From contig DIUL01000014.1 in NCBI GenBank assembly GCA_002422345.1, positions 1 to 40,072 of the forward strand: a stretch of DNA of 40,072 nt, given 5' to 3'. Within the stretch, counting starts at the first letter, position 1. Every line of letters starts with the position of its first letter. Position numbers and translations under genes: made by a program. Positions 8,288-16,244 of this stretch are shown here, in pieces. The notes below the pieces were generated by a model. It was not told where the DNA came from, searched no databases, and saw only the letters and a program-made list of their open reading frames with translations. The DNA comes from Acetobacteraceae bacterium UBA6159 (lineage in GTDB: Bacteria; Pseudomonadota; Alphaproteobacteria; Acetobacterales; Acetobacteraceae).

Positions 8288-9006
8288 CGCGCCAGCATCG
8301 GCGCCTCCAGCAGGCCTTCGGGCGCGTCCTCGGGCGACGCCTCCCGGATCATGTAGCCGCGGCCCCAGACCGTGCCGATCAGGTTGTCGGCGCCCGCCGC
8401 GGCCAGCTTCTTGCGCAGCTTGCAGACGAAGACGTCGATGATCTTGATCTCGGGCTCATCCATCCCGCCATACAGGTGGTTCAGGAAGGCTTCCTTGGTC
8501 AGCACCATGCCCTTGCGGAGCACGAGCAGTTCCAGGATCGAGTATTCCTTCCCGGTCAGGTGAACCTCCCCACCGTCAACCGTGACCTCCCGGCTGTCGA
8601 GGTTCAGTTCGACCGTGCCGATCCGCACCGTCGGCTGGCTGAAGCCCTTGCTGCGGCGGACCACCGCCTGCATCCGGGCCAGCAACTCGGCCTTGTCGAA
8701 GGGCTTGGTGATGAAGTCATCCGCCCCCATCCCGAGCCCCTTGACCTTGGCCTGCGGCCTGGTCATCCCCGAAAGGATCAGCACCGGGGTGTCGTTGCGG
8801 GCAATGCGCATCCGGCGCACCACCTCGTATCCCTCGATATCCGGCAGGACCAGATCGAGCAGCACCACGTCGTAATCATAGTGGCGAAGAAGCTCCAGCG
8901 CTTCCTCCCCTGACTCCGAATGGTCGATTACGGCACCCACGGCCTTGAGCATCAAGGACACGCCCCGGGCGGCGGTAAGATCGTCTTCTACGAGCAGGAC
9001 GCGCAT
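8269..9006 (-). CDS. ctrA: Cell-cycle response regulator CtrA
   Basis: OmpR-type transcription factor that controls the cell cycle and, in many alphaproteobacteria, motility genes. It has 245 residues. The receiver domain (1-115) starts MRVLLVEDDL and has the acceptor Asp51 in VVLLDLVLPD, the same number as in Caulobacter CtrA, and the conserved Lys in FITKPFD. The winged-helix domain (about 125-225) contains LTGKEYSILELL, then KEAFLNHLYGGMDEPEIKIIDVFVCKLRKKL and the wing GTVWGRGYMI, nearly invariant in CtrA. The C-terminal tail (EDAPEGLLEAPMLARYSSAA) ends in AA, as expected for a ClpXP-degraded CtrA. It is divergent from fliI with a 164-base intergenic region that carries paired TTAACC half-sites. 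Confidence 0.96.
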   Translation of the reverse strand: MRVLLVEDDLTAARGVSLMLKAVGAVIDHSESGEEALELLRHYDYDVVLLDLVLPDIEGYEVVRRMRIARNDTPVLILSGMTRPQAKVKGLGMGADDFITKPFDKAELLARMQAVVRRSKGFSQPTVRIGTVELNLDSREVTVDGGEVHLTGKEYSILELLVLRKGMVLTKEAFLNHLYGGMDEPEIKIIDVFVCKLRKKLAAAGADNLIGTVWGRGYMIREASPEDAPEGLLEAPMLARYSSAA

Positions 9007-9015
9007 GATGCCCTC

Positions 9016-9037
9016 TTAACCATCATGACCCGGTTAA
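9016..9037. promoter_or_regulatory. Inverted TTAACC/GGTTAA half-sites upstream of ctrA
   Basis: TTAACC (9016-9021) and GGTTAA (9032-9037) form an inverted repeat with a 10-base spacer, beginning 10 bases upstream of the ctrA ATG. TTAACC is the known CtrA half-site, normally found as direct TTAA-N7-TTAA. The arrangement suggests CtrA autoregulation or regulation of the divergent fliI, but the spacing and orientation are not canonical. This is an inference from motif identity. Confidence 0.4.
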
Positions 9038-9170
9038 TACCACCATAGCGTGTGTTTGGCCATAGAATTTTCACCTTTGTCGTGCATCATTCCATCAAAT
9101 GGCACTGAATATCGCCTTGTGCCGCCGAATGTTTGAGGAACATATGGATGATTGAAACAAGAGAATATCA

Positions 9171-10526
9171 ATGAGGCAATCAAGTCTCGTAAAAAGAGCG
9201 GAAATTGCCGCTGCTCGCATGCGATCGTGTCAAACTGCCCGCATCCAGGGTCGGGTGGGCGGCATTTCCGGCCTGATCGTCGATATCGACGGATTGAACG
9301 GACTCGTCTCCATCGGCGACCGCATCGCCCTTCTGGGGCGGGACGACCGGCCGCTGGAAGCGGAAATCGTCGGCTTCCGCGATAATCGCGCCCAGGCCAT
9401 GCCGTTCGGTGCCCTGGATGGAGTCGGCCCCGGCCACACCGCCTCCCTGCTGGCGGGACAGGGCGGTACGCTGCCTGTCTCCGACGCCTGGCTGGGCCGT
9501 ATTGTCGATCCCCTGGGCCAGCCGATCGACGGCCGAGGCGCCCTGCCGAACGCGGCGTCCCCCCGCCCCGTCCGCGCAAACCCTCCTCCCGCCGCCAGCA
9601 GGGCTCGGCTTGGGCCGCGGATTGATCTGGGCGTCGCGGCGTTGAATTGCTTCACAACCTGCCGCCAGGGGCAGCGCCTGGGCCTGTTCGCGGGCTCGGG
9701 CGTCGGCAAGTCCACCCTGTTGTCGATGCTCGCCCGGGAAACCGCCTGCGACGCCGTCGTGCTCGCCCTGGTTGGGGAGAGAGGGCGGGAGGTGCGGGAG
9801 TTCATCGAGGACGACCTGGGGCCGGAGGGTCTCGCCCGCTCGGTCGTCGTCGTCGCCACTTCGGACGCGCCGCCCCTGATGCGCCGGCAGGCGGCCCATG
9901 CCGCGATGACCGTCGCCGAACATTTTCGCGACCAGGGCAAATCGGTCCTTTTGTTAATGGACAGCGTGACCCGCTTCTGCCTCGCCCAGCGGGAAATCGG
10001 GCTGTCGGCCGGCGAACCGCCCGCCACCAGGGGCTATCCGCCCAGCGTCTTCGCGGAACTGCCGCGGCTGCTGGAACGGGCGGGGCCGGGGATCGAGGCG
10101 GCGGACGGCACCGCCGGCCTCATCACTGCGCTGTTCACGGTGCTGGTCGAAGGGGACGACCACAACGAACCGATCGCCGACGCCGCGCGGGGCATACTGG
10201 ACGGGCATGTGATCCTGGACCGCCGTATCGCCGAGACCGGGCGCTATCCCCCGATCGATGTCCTGCGGTCCCTGTCCCGCGCCGCCGCCGGCTGCCTCTC
10301 GGCCGAGGAGATCGGCCTGGTCCGGCGCGCTCGACAGATCCTGGCGCTGTGGACCGAGTCGGCCGACCTGGTGCGGCTGGGTGCCTATCGCGACGGCACC
10401 GACCAGGCGGTGGATGAGGCCCTGGTCCTCGCGCCCCGGATCAATGGTTTCCTGAACCAGGATCGCTACGCCCGCGTCGGCCTGCATGAGGCCTTCGCCC
10501 AACTCGACGACATCATGAGGATATGA
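9171..10526 (+). CDS. fliI: Flagellar export ATPase FliI
   Basis: ATPase of the flagellar type III export apparatus, acting as a hexamer at the cytoplasmic base of the flagellum; 451 residues, normal length. Walker A AGSGVGKST is at residues 174-182, the switch GERGREVREF at 202-211, and Walker B SVLLLMDSVTRF at 258-269. The segments LGRIVDPLGQPIDGRG near 108 and PARGYPPS-like PATRGYPPSVFAELPRLLER near 285 are diagnostic of the F1-ATPase-beta-like FliI/YscN family. The start is the ATG at 9171, preceded by AAGAGAA. The stop overlaps the fliJ-like start by ATGA. It is the first gene of a small flagellar unit divergent from ctrA. Confidence 0.95.
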   Translation: MRQSSLVKRAEIAAARMRSCQTARIQGRVGGISGLIVDIDGLNGLVSIGDRIALLGRDDRPLEAEIVGFRDNRAQAMPFGALDGVGPGHTASLLAGQGGTLPVSDAWLGRIVDPLGQPIDGRGALPNAASPRPVRANPPPAASRARLGPRIDLGVAALNCFTTCRQGQRLGLFAGSGVGKSTLLSMLARETACDAVVLALVGERGREVREFIEDDLGPEGLARSVVVVATSDAPPLMRRQAAHAAMTVAEHFRDQGKSVLLLMDSVTRFCLAQREIGLSAGEPPATRGYPPSVFAELPRLLERAGPGIEAADGTAGLITALFTVLVEGDDHNEPIADAARGILDGHVILDRRIAETGRYPPIDVLRSLSRAAAGCLSAEEIGLVRRARQILALWTESADLVRLGAYRDGTDQAVDEALVLAPRINGFLNQDRYARVGLHEAFAQLDDIMRI

Positions 10527-10951
10527 GCGCCATGCGCGATGAACCGCTGTTGACTCTCCGCCGCCTGCGCCGCCTGGCCCTCGATGAGGCCAGGCTGACG
10601 CTCGCGGACTGCGTGGCGGAGGAAACCCGGGCCGCCGCCGCCATCCGGGCGATCGACGAAGACATCCGGCGGGAAACCGAATGCGCCAGCAGCCTGGAGC
10701 CCGATGACGCGATGGTGGAGGCCTTCGCGGTCTGGCTCCGCCGCGTCCGGGCCGAACAGCAAGGGGCGGAGGTGGCATTGCGCGACGCCGAGGGCCGCAC
10801 GCATGAGGCCCGGGCCGTCCTGACCATCGCCCGCAGCGCGGTGGAGGCGGTGGAAACCGAACTCACCCGCCGCGATGAAGCGAAGCTGAAGGAGAGCCAG
10901 CGCATCGAGCAGCGGTCCCTGGACGAGATCGGTGCCCGACCATCCCGATAG
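10523..10951 (+). CDS. fliJ: FliJ-like flagellar export chaperone
   Basis: 142-residue, highly charged, almost entirely helical protein rich in Ala, Glu and Arg, with heptad-like spacing across residues 15-130, as expected for the coiled-coil hairpin of FliJ. FliJ binds the FliI hexamer and links it to the export gate. The sequence alone is weakly diagnostic because FliJ evolves fast; the assignment rests on size, coiled coil and the ATGA overlap with fliI, which is the normal place for fliJ. It has no signal peptide or membrane segment. Confidence 0.7.
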   Translation: MSAMRDEPLLTLRRLRRLALDEARLTLADCVAEETRAAAAIRAIDEDIRRETECASSLEPDDAMVEAFAVWLRRVRAEQQGAEVALRDAEGRTHEARAVLTIARSAVEAVETELTRRDEAKLKESQRIEQRSLDEIGARPSR

Positions 10952-11099
10952 GCCACGACAGGAGAAACCAGCCTGTAAGGTCGCGCCGGTCACAAACCGT
11001 GGCGCGCGGATTGTTATCTGAATCCGGACGACATTGTTTGACGCGTCGCAGCGTGCGTGCGCTACTCATGAAAAGCCATCGGCGGAAAAGTCGGACACC

Positions 11100-11393
11100 A
11101 TGACCGAAGAGGACGCCCCGCAGTCGGACGATGAGGCTCCGCCTACCCAGCAGGACGACGCGACGCCCCTGTCCGCCGAGGCGTTCGATGCCGCCCTGTT
11201 CCGCGCGCTGCATGCGATGGCAATCAAGAGCCCGCGCTTCCAGGCCGATGTCCAGGCCGCCATGCGCCATGCCAGATTGACCGCCCATCCCGCCAGGCTC
11301 GCCGCCGCGCTGCAACGGCTGGAAGTGGCGGGCCAGGTTTCCAACCTGATCCCCCTGAGTGACGGGGGCCTGCTGATCACGGTCGCCGTATGA
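11100..11393 (+). CDS. Small acidic protein of unknown function downstream of fliJ
   Basis: 97-residue protein starting at the ATG at 11100, with a GGAAAAG ribosome site 10 bases upstream; a TTG start further upstream is less likely. The N-terminal 30 residues are strongly acidic and Pro/Gln-rich (MTEEDAPQSDDEAPPTQQ), probably disordered. The remainder is a compact helical region (FRALHAMAIKSPRFQADVQA, then LAAALQRLEVAGQVSNLIPL) ending in a short beta-like GGLLITVAV. This resembles a small winged-helix or helix-strand fold, but no family is recognised. It lies 148 bases after fliJ on the same strand; codon use is like the neighbours. Confidence 0.6.
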   Translation: MTEEDAPQSDDEAPPTQQDDATPLSAEAFDAALFRALHAMAIKSPRFQADVQAAMRHARLTAHPARLAAALQRLEVAGQVSNLIPLSDGGLLITVAV

Positions 11394-11457
11394 ACCCCAC
11401 CCACCGCCCAGCGCGCCCCTCTTGCCAAGCGCTTCTGGTCCGGCAAGCATTCCGGTC

Positions 11458-11742
11458 ATGGTCGAGCCCGTCAGCCTGAGCTCCTATCGCGACGACACGC
11501 TATGGGCGGTCGTCGCCTCCGTTGGCCGTACGACCCGCGTCGCCGAGATCTTCTCCAACCGCGTCGCCGCCCTGGCCGACCAGGCCTGGCGGGAGCAGCA
11601 GGTGAAGGCCTATGCCAATTTCCTGCGGACGACGCGCCAGCCGATGCCGGTCTACACGGTCAAGCCGATCCGGCGCGCCGACCTGCCGCGATCGTGGCGG
11701 CCCTTGCCGGCGCTGGGCTTCCTGCATGGGAAGACCCTGTAG
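11458..11742 (+). CDS. Conserved hypothetical protein upstream of hisB
   Basis: 94-residue soluble protein from the ATG at 11458. A longer frame back to a TTG adds unrelated residues and was not used. The middle segment TTRVAEIFSNRVAALADQAW is amphipathic helical, followed by an Arg/Pro-rich C-terminal half (YTVKPIRRADLPRSWRPLPA). No cysteine pair, metal site or signal peptide is visible. It directly precedes hisB by 45 bases on the same strand and may be transcribed with the histidine genes. No function is assigned. Confidence 0.6.
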   Translation: MVEPVSLSSYRDDTLWAVVASVGRTTRVAEIFSNRVAALADQAWREQQVKAYANFLRTTRQPMPVYTVKPIRRADLPRSWRPLPALGFLHGKTL

Positions 11743-11787
11743 GATTACTGGACGCGGCCCGCCGGTCGGGCTAGTGGAGCGGCCATC

Positions 11788-12378
11788 ATGGCCCGTACCG
11801 CGACCGTCACCCGCACCACCTCCGAAACCGATATCACCCTGACGCTGGACCTGGACGGGTCCGGCATCAGCGACATCGATACCGGCATCGGCTTCCTCGA
11901 TCACATGCTGACCGCGCTCGCCAGGCATGGCTTGTTCGACCTGACCCTGCGCGCCAAGGGCGACCTGCATATCGACTTCCATCATACGACCGAGGATGTC
12001 GGCATCGTCCTCGGCCAGGCGTTCCACAAGGCCCTGGGCGACAAGCGGGGCATCCGTCGCTTCGGCAACGCGCTGATCCCGATGGACGAAACCCTGGCGG
12101 AAGCCGCGGTGGACATCTCCGGCCGTCCGTTCCTCGCCTGGAACGTGACGTTCGAGCGTCCGAAGATCGGCGAGATGGACACCGAGCTTTTCGAGGAATT
12201 CTTCCGCGCTTTGGCGTTCAACGCCCTGGTGACCCTGCACATCACGCGGCGGGCCGGCCACAACGCGCATCACGTGGCGGAGGCCTGCTTCAAGGCGACC
12301 GCCCGCGCGCTGCGCATGGCGACCGAGATGGACCCCCGCGCCGGCAATGCCATCCCGTCCACCAAGGGCGCGCTGTGA
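11788..12378 (+). CDS. hisB: Imidazoleglycerol-phosphate dehydratase HisB
   Basis: Catalyses dehydration of imidazoleglycerol phosphate to imidazoleacetol phosphate, the seventh step of histidine synthesis; cytoplasmic, manganese-dependent. It has 196 residues, the monofunctional length, with no HisN-type phosphatase domain. The metal-binding His/Glu motifs are present: GFLDHMLTALARHG near residue 35, DFHHTTEDVGI near 63 and RRAGHNAHHVAEACFK near 155. The start ATG follows a GGAG site. It heads a run of overlapping or near-touching genes through hisA. Confidence 0.96.
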   Translation: MARTATVTRTTSETDITLTLDLDGSGISDIDTGIGFLDHMLTALARHGLFDLTLRAKGDLHIDFHHTTEDVGIVLGQAFHKALGDKRGIRRFGNALIPMDETLAEAAVDISGRPFLAWNVTFERPKIGEMDTELFEEFFRALAFNALVTLHITRRAGHNAHHVAEACFKATARALRMATEMDPRAGNAIPSTKGAL

Positions 12379-12397
12379 TGGCGGGTGTGCCGGTCGC

Positions 12398-12772
12398 ATG
12401 AAGTTCTGGACCGCCCATCTGCACGGCGACGCCGCGCCGGTGCTGATCCCCGAGTCGTTCTCGGTCGGCGCCTTCGTGTTCGGCCCGCTGTGGCTCGCGC
12501 TGCATCGGGCGTGGATACCGGCGTGCCTGGCCTTCGTGGCCGCCGTGCTGATCGCCCTGCTGACCGACCCGCCGGTCAGCCTGGCGTTGGAACTGGGGCT
12601 GGCCTTGATGCTGGGCCTGAACGGCCATGACCTGCGGCGCTGGGCGATCGAAAGGCGGGGCTATTTCCTGGGCCTCGTGGTGTCCGCCCGATCCGAAGAC
12701 GAGGCGCTGGGTCGTCTTCTGGCGCAGCGGCCGGACCTGATGGGGCGCTTCATGACACCGGTGGCCGGATGA
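12398..12772 (+). CDS. DUF2628 membrane protein
   Basis: 124-residue protein with two hydrophobic stretches (about residues 19-60 and 56-75) flanked by a polar C-terminus (EDEALGRLLAQRPDLMGRFM). The opening MKFWTAHLHGDAAPVLIPES and the FGPLWLALHRAW segment match the DUF2628 family, of unknown function. Such genes commonly lie between hisB and hisH in alphaproteobacteria. Its stop overlaps the hisH start. No link to histidine synthesis other than position is visible. Confidence 0.8.
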   Translation: MKFWTAHLHGDAAPVLIPESFSVGAFVFGPLWLALHRAWIPACLAFVAAVLIALLTDPPVSLALELGLALMLGLNGHDLRRWAIERRGYFLGLVVSARSEDEALGRLLAQRPDLMGRFMTPVAG

Positions 12773-13407
12773 TGAAGATCGTCGTCGTTGACTATGGCAG
12801 CGGCAACCTCGCCTCCGCCTCCCGCGCCCTGGCTCTGGCGGCCGAACGGGCGGGCATCCCCGCCACCGTGACCGTGACCGCCGACGCGGCCGAAGTCGCG
12901 CGGGCCGACCGGATCGTGCTGCCGGGGCAGGGCGCCTTCGCCGATTGCTCAGCTGGCCTGCACGCCGTGCCCGGCATGTGGGACGCGCTGCGCGACGCGA
13001 CCGACGCCGGCACGCCCTTCCTGGGCATCTGCGTCGGCATGCAACTGATGGCCCATCGCGGGCTCGAACACGCCGTCACCCCCGGCTTCGGCTGGATCAA
13101 GGGCGACGTCGCGGAAATGGCGGCGACCGGCCTGCGCCTGCCGCATATGGGCTGGAACGCGCTCGATTTCGTGCCCGGGTCCCATCCCTTGCTGGATGGC
13201 CTCAATCCCGGCGATCACGTCTACTTCGTCCACAGCTACGCCCTGGCCGGCGGCAACCCGGCCGAGGTCATCGCCACCACCGACTATGGCGGCCCCACCG
13301 TTGCGATCGTGGCCGCCGGGAACCGGGTCGGCACCCAGTTCCATGTCGAGAAAAGCCAGGAGGTCGGCATTCGCATCCTCATGAATTTCCTGCGGTGGAC
13401 CCCCTGA
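12769..13407 (+). CDS. hisH: Imidazole glycerol phosphate synthase glutaminase subunit HisH
   Basis: Class I glutamine amidotransferase that supplies ammonia to HisF for imidazole ring formation. It has 212 residues. The nucleophile Cys88 is in the elbow LGICVGMQLM, and the triad is completed by His192 and Glu194 in QFHVEKSQ (Val replaces the usual Pro of HPEKS). The N-terminal VVVDYGSGNLAS and the oxyanion-strand residues in VLPGQGAF are standard. Two adjacent ATG codons (12769 and 12772) are possible starts; the first overlaps the DUF2628 stop. The partner gene hisF is not in the window. Confidence 0.95.
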   Translation: MMKIVVVDYGSGNLASASRALALAAERAGIPATVTVTADAAEVARADRIVLPGQGAFADCSAGLHAVPGMWDALRDATDAGTPFLGICVGMQLMAHRGLEHAVTPGFGWIKGDVAEMAATGLRLPHMGWNALDFVPGSHPLLDGLNPGDHVYFVHSYALAGGNPAEVIATTDYGGPTVAIVAAGNRVGTQFHVEKSQEVGIRILMNFLRWTP

Positions 13408-13409
13408 CC

Positions 13410-13979
13410 ATGTCCGGAACTCCGACGGAAACCGACGAACCGCAGATCCTGGTCGAACGCATCACGACCCTGGATGACGACGACCTGCACGCCTTGTGTG
13501 AGGCGACGGACGCCGCGATCATCGATGGCGGTGGCTTCGGCTGGATCAATCCGCCCGGCCGGCGCGCGCTGGAAACCTATTATCGTGGCGTGCTGCTGGT
13601 GCCGGAGCGCGAATTGTTCGTCGCCCGCCTGAACGGCGACATCGTCGGATCGGCGCATCTGGTCCGCCCGCCCCGCAACAATGAGGCGCAGGCCTTTGCC
13701 GCCCAACTGATGCACGCCTTCATCGCCCCCTTCGCCCGCGGACACGGCATGGCTCGGCTGCTCGTGGAAGGCGTGGAGGAACGCGCCCGCGACATCGGCT
13801 ATCACATCCTGAATCTCGACGTGCGGGAGACCCAGGGCGCCGCGATCCGGCTGTATGAGTCGATGGGCTACACCCGCTGGGGCGAGCATCCGGACTACGC
13901 CCTGGTGCGCGGCACCGTGATCCGCGGCTATTTCTACCATAAGCGGCTGCGGCCGCGGAAAGGCCAGGCCTCGGCATGA
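13410..13979 (+). CDS. GNAT family N-acetyltransferase
   Basis: Acetyl-CoA-dependent N-acetyltransferase, 189 residues. The acetyl-CoA pyrophosphate-binding motif A is FARGHGMARLLVEGVEE (about residues 110-126), preceded by a beta strand with VARLNGDIVGSAHL, and followed by NLDVRETQGAAIRLYESMGY, the classic motif B. It starts 2 bases after hisH and its stop overlaps the hisA start by ATGA, so it is cotranscribed with the histidine genes. The substrate is unknown; the position does not by itself imply a role in histidine synthesis. Confidence 0.88.
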   Translation: MSGTPTETDEPQILVERITTLDDDDLHALCEATDAAIIDGGGFGWINPPGRRALETYYRGVLLVPERELFVARLNGDIVGSAHLVRPPRNNEAQAFAAQLMHAFIAPFARGHGMARLLVEGVEERARDIGYHILNLDVRETQGAAIRLYESMGYTRWGEHPDYALVRGTVIRGYFYHKRLRPRKGQASA

Positions 13980-14713
13980 GCGGGCTGACCATCTATCCGG
14001 CCATCGACCTCAAGGACGGGCAATGCGTGCGCCTGCGCCAGGGGGAGATGGACCAGGCCACCGTCTACGGCGCCGATCCGGCCGAACGCGCGCGTGTGTG
14101 GCAGGATGCCGGATTTTCCTGGCTGCACGTGGTTGACCTGAACGGCGCCTTCGCCGGCCGGTCGGAAAACGGGGACGCGGTGCGCGCGATCCTGGCCGCC
14201 GTATCCCGCCCGGTGCAGTTGGGCGGTGGCATCCGCGACATGGCCGGCATCGCCGCTTGGCTGGAAGCCGGCATCACCCGCGTCATCCTGGGCAGCGCGG
14301 CCGCCCGCAACCCGTCCTTGGTGATCGAGGCCTGCAAGGCCTTCCCGGGCCGCATCGCCGTGGGCATCGACGCGCGCGACGGCATGGTCGCGACGGATGG
14401 CTGGGCGGCCGTGTCCTCCCTGCCCGCCGTCGACTTGGCCCTGAAGTTCGAGGACGCGGGCGTATCGGCGATCATCTACACCGACATCAGCCGCGACGGC
14501 ATGCTGACCGGGGTGAACGTGGAACAGACCGTGGCCCTGGCCGAGCGGCTGACGACTCCGGTGATCGCCTCGGGCGGCATTGGCGCGATGGCGGACGTGC
14601 TGGCCCTGCGTGACGCGGCGGCCGGCACGGGGATCGAGGGCGTGATCGTCGGACGCGCGCTGTATGATGGGCGGGTGACGGCGGCGGAACTGGCGGCGGC
14701 CGGGTTGGTCTGA
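13976..14713 (+). CDS. hisA: ProFAR isomerase HisA
   Basis: Isomerises ProFAR to PRFAR in histidine synthesis with a (beta/alpha)8 barrel. It has 245 residues. Catalytic acids are Asp11 in YPAIDLKDG and Asp132 in IDARDG, with the phosphate-binding repeats LGGGIRDM near 82 and IASGGIGAM near 200. The conserved YTDISRDGML is at 168-177. It ends the histidine block; the usual next genes hisF and hisE are absent, and an unrelated minus-strand gene follows. Confidence 0.96.
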   Translation: MSGLTIYPAIDLKDGQCVRLRQGEMDQATVYGADPAERARVWQDAGFSWLHVVDLNGAFAGRSENGDAVRAILAAVSRPVQLGGGIRDMAGIAAWLEAGITRVILGSAAARNPSLVIEACKAFPGRIAVGIDARDGMVATDGWAAVSSLPAVDLALKFEDAGVSAIIYTDISRDGMLTGVNVEQTVALAERLTTPVIASGGIGAMADVLALRDAAAGTGIEGVIVGRALYDGRVTAAELAAAGLV

Positions 14714-14766
14714 GGCTGGGATTGCCTGAGACACGGCTTGAGCATGACACGAGAACCGCGCCACCC

Positions 14767-14802
14767 CGTCATGGCGGCCGCAGGGCCGCCACCCACAACT
14801 TG
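14767..14802 (+). repeat. REP-like palindromic element, family A (single copy)
   Basis: A 36-base element starting CGTCATGGCGGCCGCAGG with internal complementarity (GGCGGCC/GGCCGCC), followed by a CCACCCACAACTTG tail. It is closely similar to two inverted copies at 20480-20515 and 20532-20568, so it is a dispersed intergenic repeat. It lies between hisA and the convergent cyclopropane synthase gene and may also stop transcription. The rest of the 196-base gap shows nothing clear. Confidence 0.6.
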
Positions 14803-14909
14803 CCTGCCCCGAACAAAGGAAATCCGCCGGTCCGGAGCCTGATCCCCGACAAAGACAGCGGCAAGACGAGCAACTCACCTGTCATCACGGAAAGCGCCGA
14901 CCGATCCGA

Positions 14910-16160
14910 TCAACCCACCCGCGCGCGACTCCGCGATGGGGCCAGTGCCGCCTGTTGCTCACTGACCTGGATATAGTCCCGCGCCATCGGCACCGCCGTC
15001 TGCCGGCGCGCCAACTGGAACTGGAACACCATGTGGCCCTGCCGCCGGAACGCCAGTTCCGAGCCCGCCAGGTAGAACTCAAACATCCGGCAGAACCGTT
15101 CGTCATACAGCGCCGCGATCGCGTCCCGGTTGGCCGCGAAGCGCCAACGCCAATGCCGCAGCGTCTCGGCATAATGCAGCCGCAGCACCTCCAGGTCGGT
15201 CGTCAGCAACCCACTCCGTTCGATTGATGGAATGACTTCCGACAGAGAGGGACAATAACCCCCCGGAAATATATACTTCTGTATCCATGCATTCGTGCTA
15301 CTGGGCCCCTCAAACCGCCCGATCGAATGCAACAACGCGACCCCATCCGGACGCAACCGGCGGGCGATTGTGTTGAAATACGTCTGGTAGTGACTGATGC
15401 CCACATGCTCGAACATACCGACTGAAACGATCCGGTCGAAATCCCGATCGACGGCACGGTAGTCCAGCAGTTCAAACTTCACGCGATCGGACAGGCCCTC
15501 CGCCTCGGCCCGCGCCCGCGCTTCGGTCAATTGTTCCTGCGACAGCGTGATGCCCGTGACCCGCGCGCCGTAGTCCCGCGCCAAGGTCAGCGCCAGCCCG
15601 CCCCAGCCGGAGCCGATGTCGAGAACCTCCAGGTCCGGGCGATCGAGGCCGAGCTTCGCGGCGATGTGCCGCTTCTTCGCAAGCTGCGCTTCTTCCAGCG
15701 TCTCATCCCCGCGGGGAAAATAGGCGCAGGAATATTGCCGGTCCCGATCAAGGAACTGGCTGTACAGCCGTCCGCTCAGGTCATAGTGATGCGCGACATT
15801 GCGTTGGGAGCGGGAGGCCGGATTGAACTGCTCCAACCGCCTGGTCACAAGCTGGATCGCATCGCGCAACCGGACCAGCGGGTGATTGCCTTCATTCCGC
15901 CAGCCATTGATCATCAGCACGTCGAGCACGTCGTAGATCGAGCAGCCATCGGGACTCAGGCCGCCATCCATATACGCTTCCCCGACGCCCACCGAGGGCG
16001 TCAGCAGCAGGCGTTGCAGCGTGCGACGATCCTTGAAGCGGACGGACGCCGAAGGTCCCTCCTCTCCGCTATAGGTATCCAAGCCCCCATCGGGCCATCG
16101 CACGGTAAGGCGGCCGATCGCCACATACCGCCGCAGAATGGCATCGAGAATTGATTTCAT
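14910..16160 (-). CDS. Cyclopropane-fatty-acyl-phospholipid synthase family protein
   Basis: SAM-dependent methyltransferase that in this family adds a methylene bridge to unsaturated acyl chains of membrane phospholipids. It has 416 residues, close to Cfa. The SAM-binding motif VLDIGSGWGGLAL is near residue 180, followed by GITLSQEQL. The later segments FDRIVSVGMFEHVG and KYIFPGGYCPSLSEV are diagnostic of the Cfa family. The N-terminal 100 residues (TVRWPDGGLDTYSG, then GEAYMDGGL) form the helical lipid-binding domain. The start ATG at 16160 follows an AGG 9 bases upstream; the ATG at 16175 is an alternative. Distinguishing Cfa from a related fatty acid methyltransferase needs alignment. Confidence 0.88.
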   Translation of the reverse strand: MKSILDAILRRYVAIGRLTVRWPDGGLDTYSGEEGPSASVRFKDRRTLQRLLLTPSVGVGEAYMDGGLSPDGCSIYDVLDVLMINGWRNEGNHPLVRLRDAIQLVTRRLEQFNPASRSQRNVAHHYDLSGRLYSQFLDRDRQYSCAYFPRGDETLEEAQLAKKRHIAAKLGLDRPDLEVLDIGSGWGGLALTLARDYGARVTGITLSQEQLTEARARAEAEGLSDRVKFELLDYRAVDRDFDRIVSVGMFEHVGISHYQTYFNTIARRLRPDGVALLHSIGRFEGPSSTNAWIQKYIFPGGYCPSLSEVIPSIERSGLLTTDLEVLRLHYAETLRHWRWRFAANRDAIAALYDERFCRMFEFYLAGSELAFRRQGHMVFQFQLARRQTAVPMARDYIQVSEQQAALAPSRSRARVG

Positions 16161-16244
16161 TGCTCCGAACCTCATGCCAGACCCAGAGAGGCCCGGAGGA
16201 TTACGTGAAACGCCCCCGGCGTCAAAAAATTTAATGCTGGGCGG

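Noticed and set aside
9007..9170. Canonical direct CtrA box TTAA-N7-TTAA
   Set aside because: The two TTAA sites are separated by 14 bases in inverted orientation, so only half-sites can be claimed.
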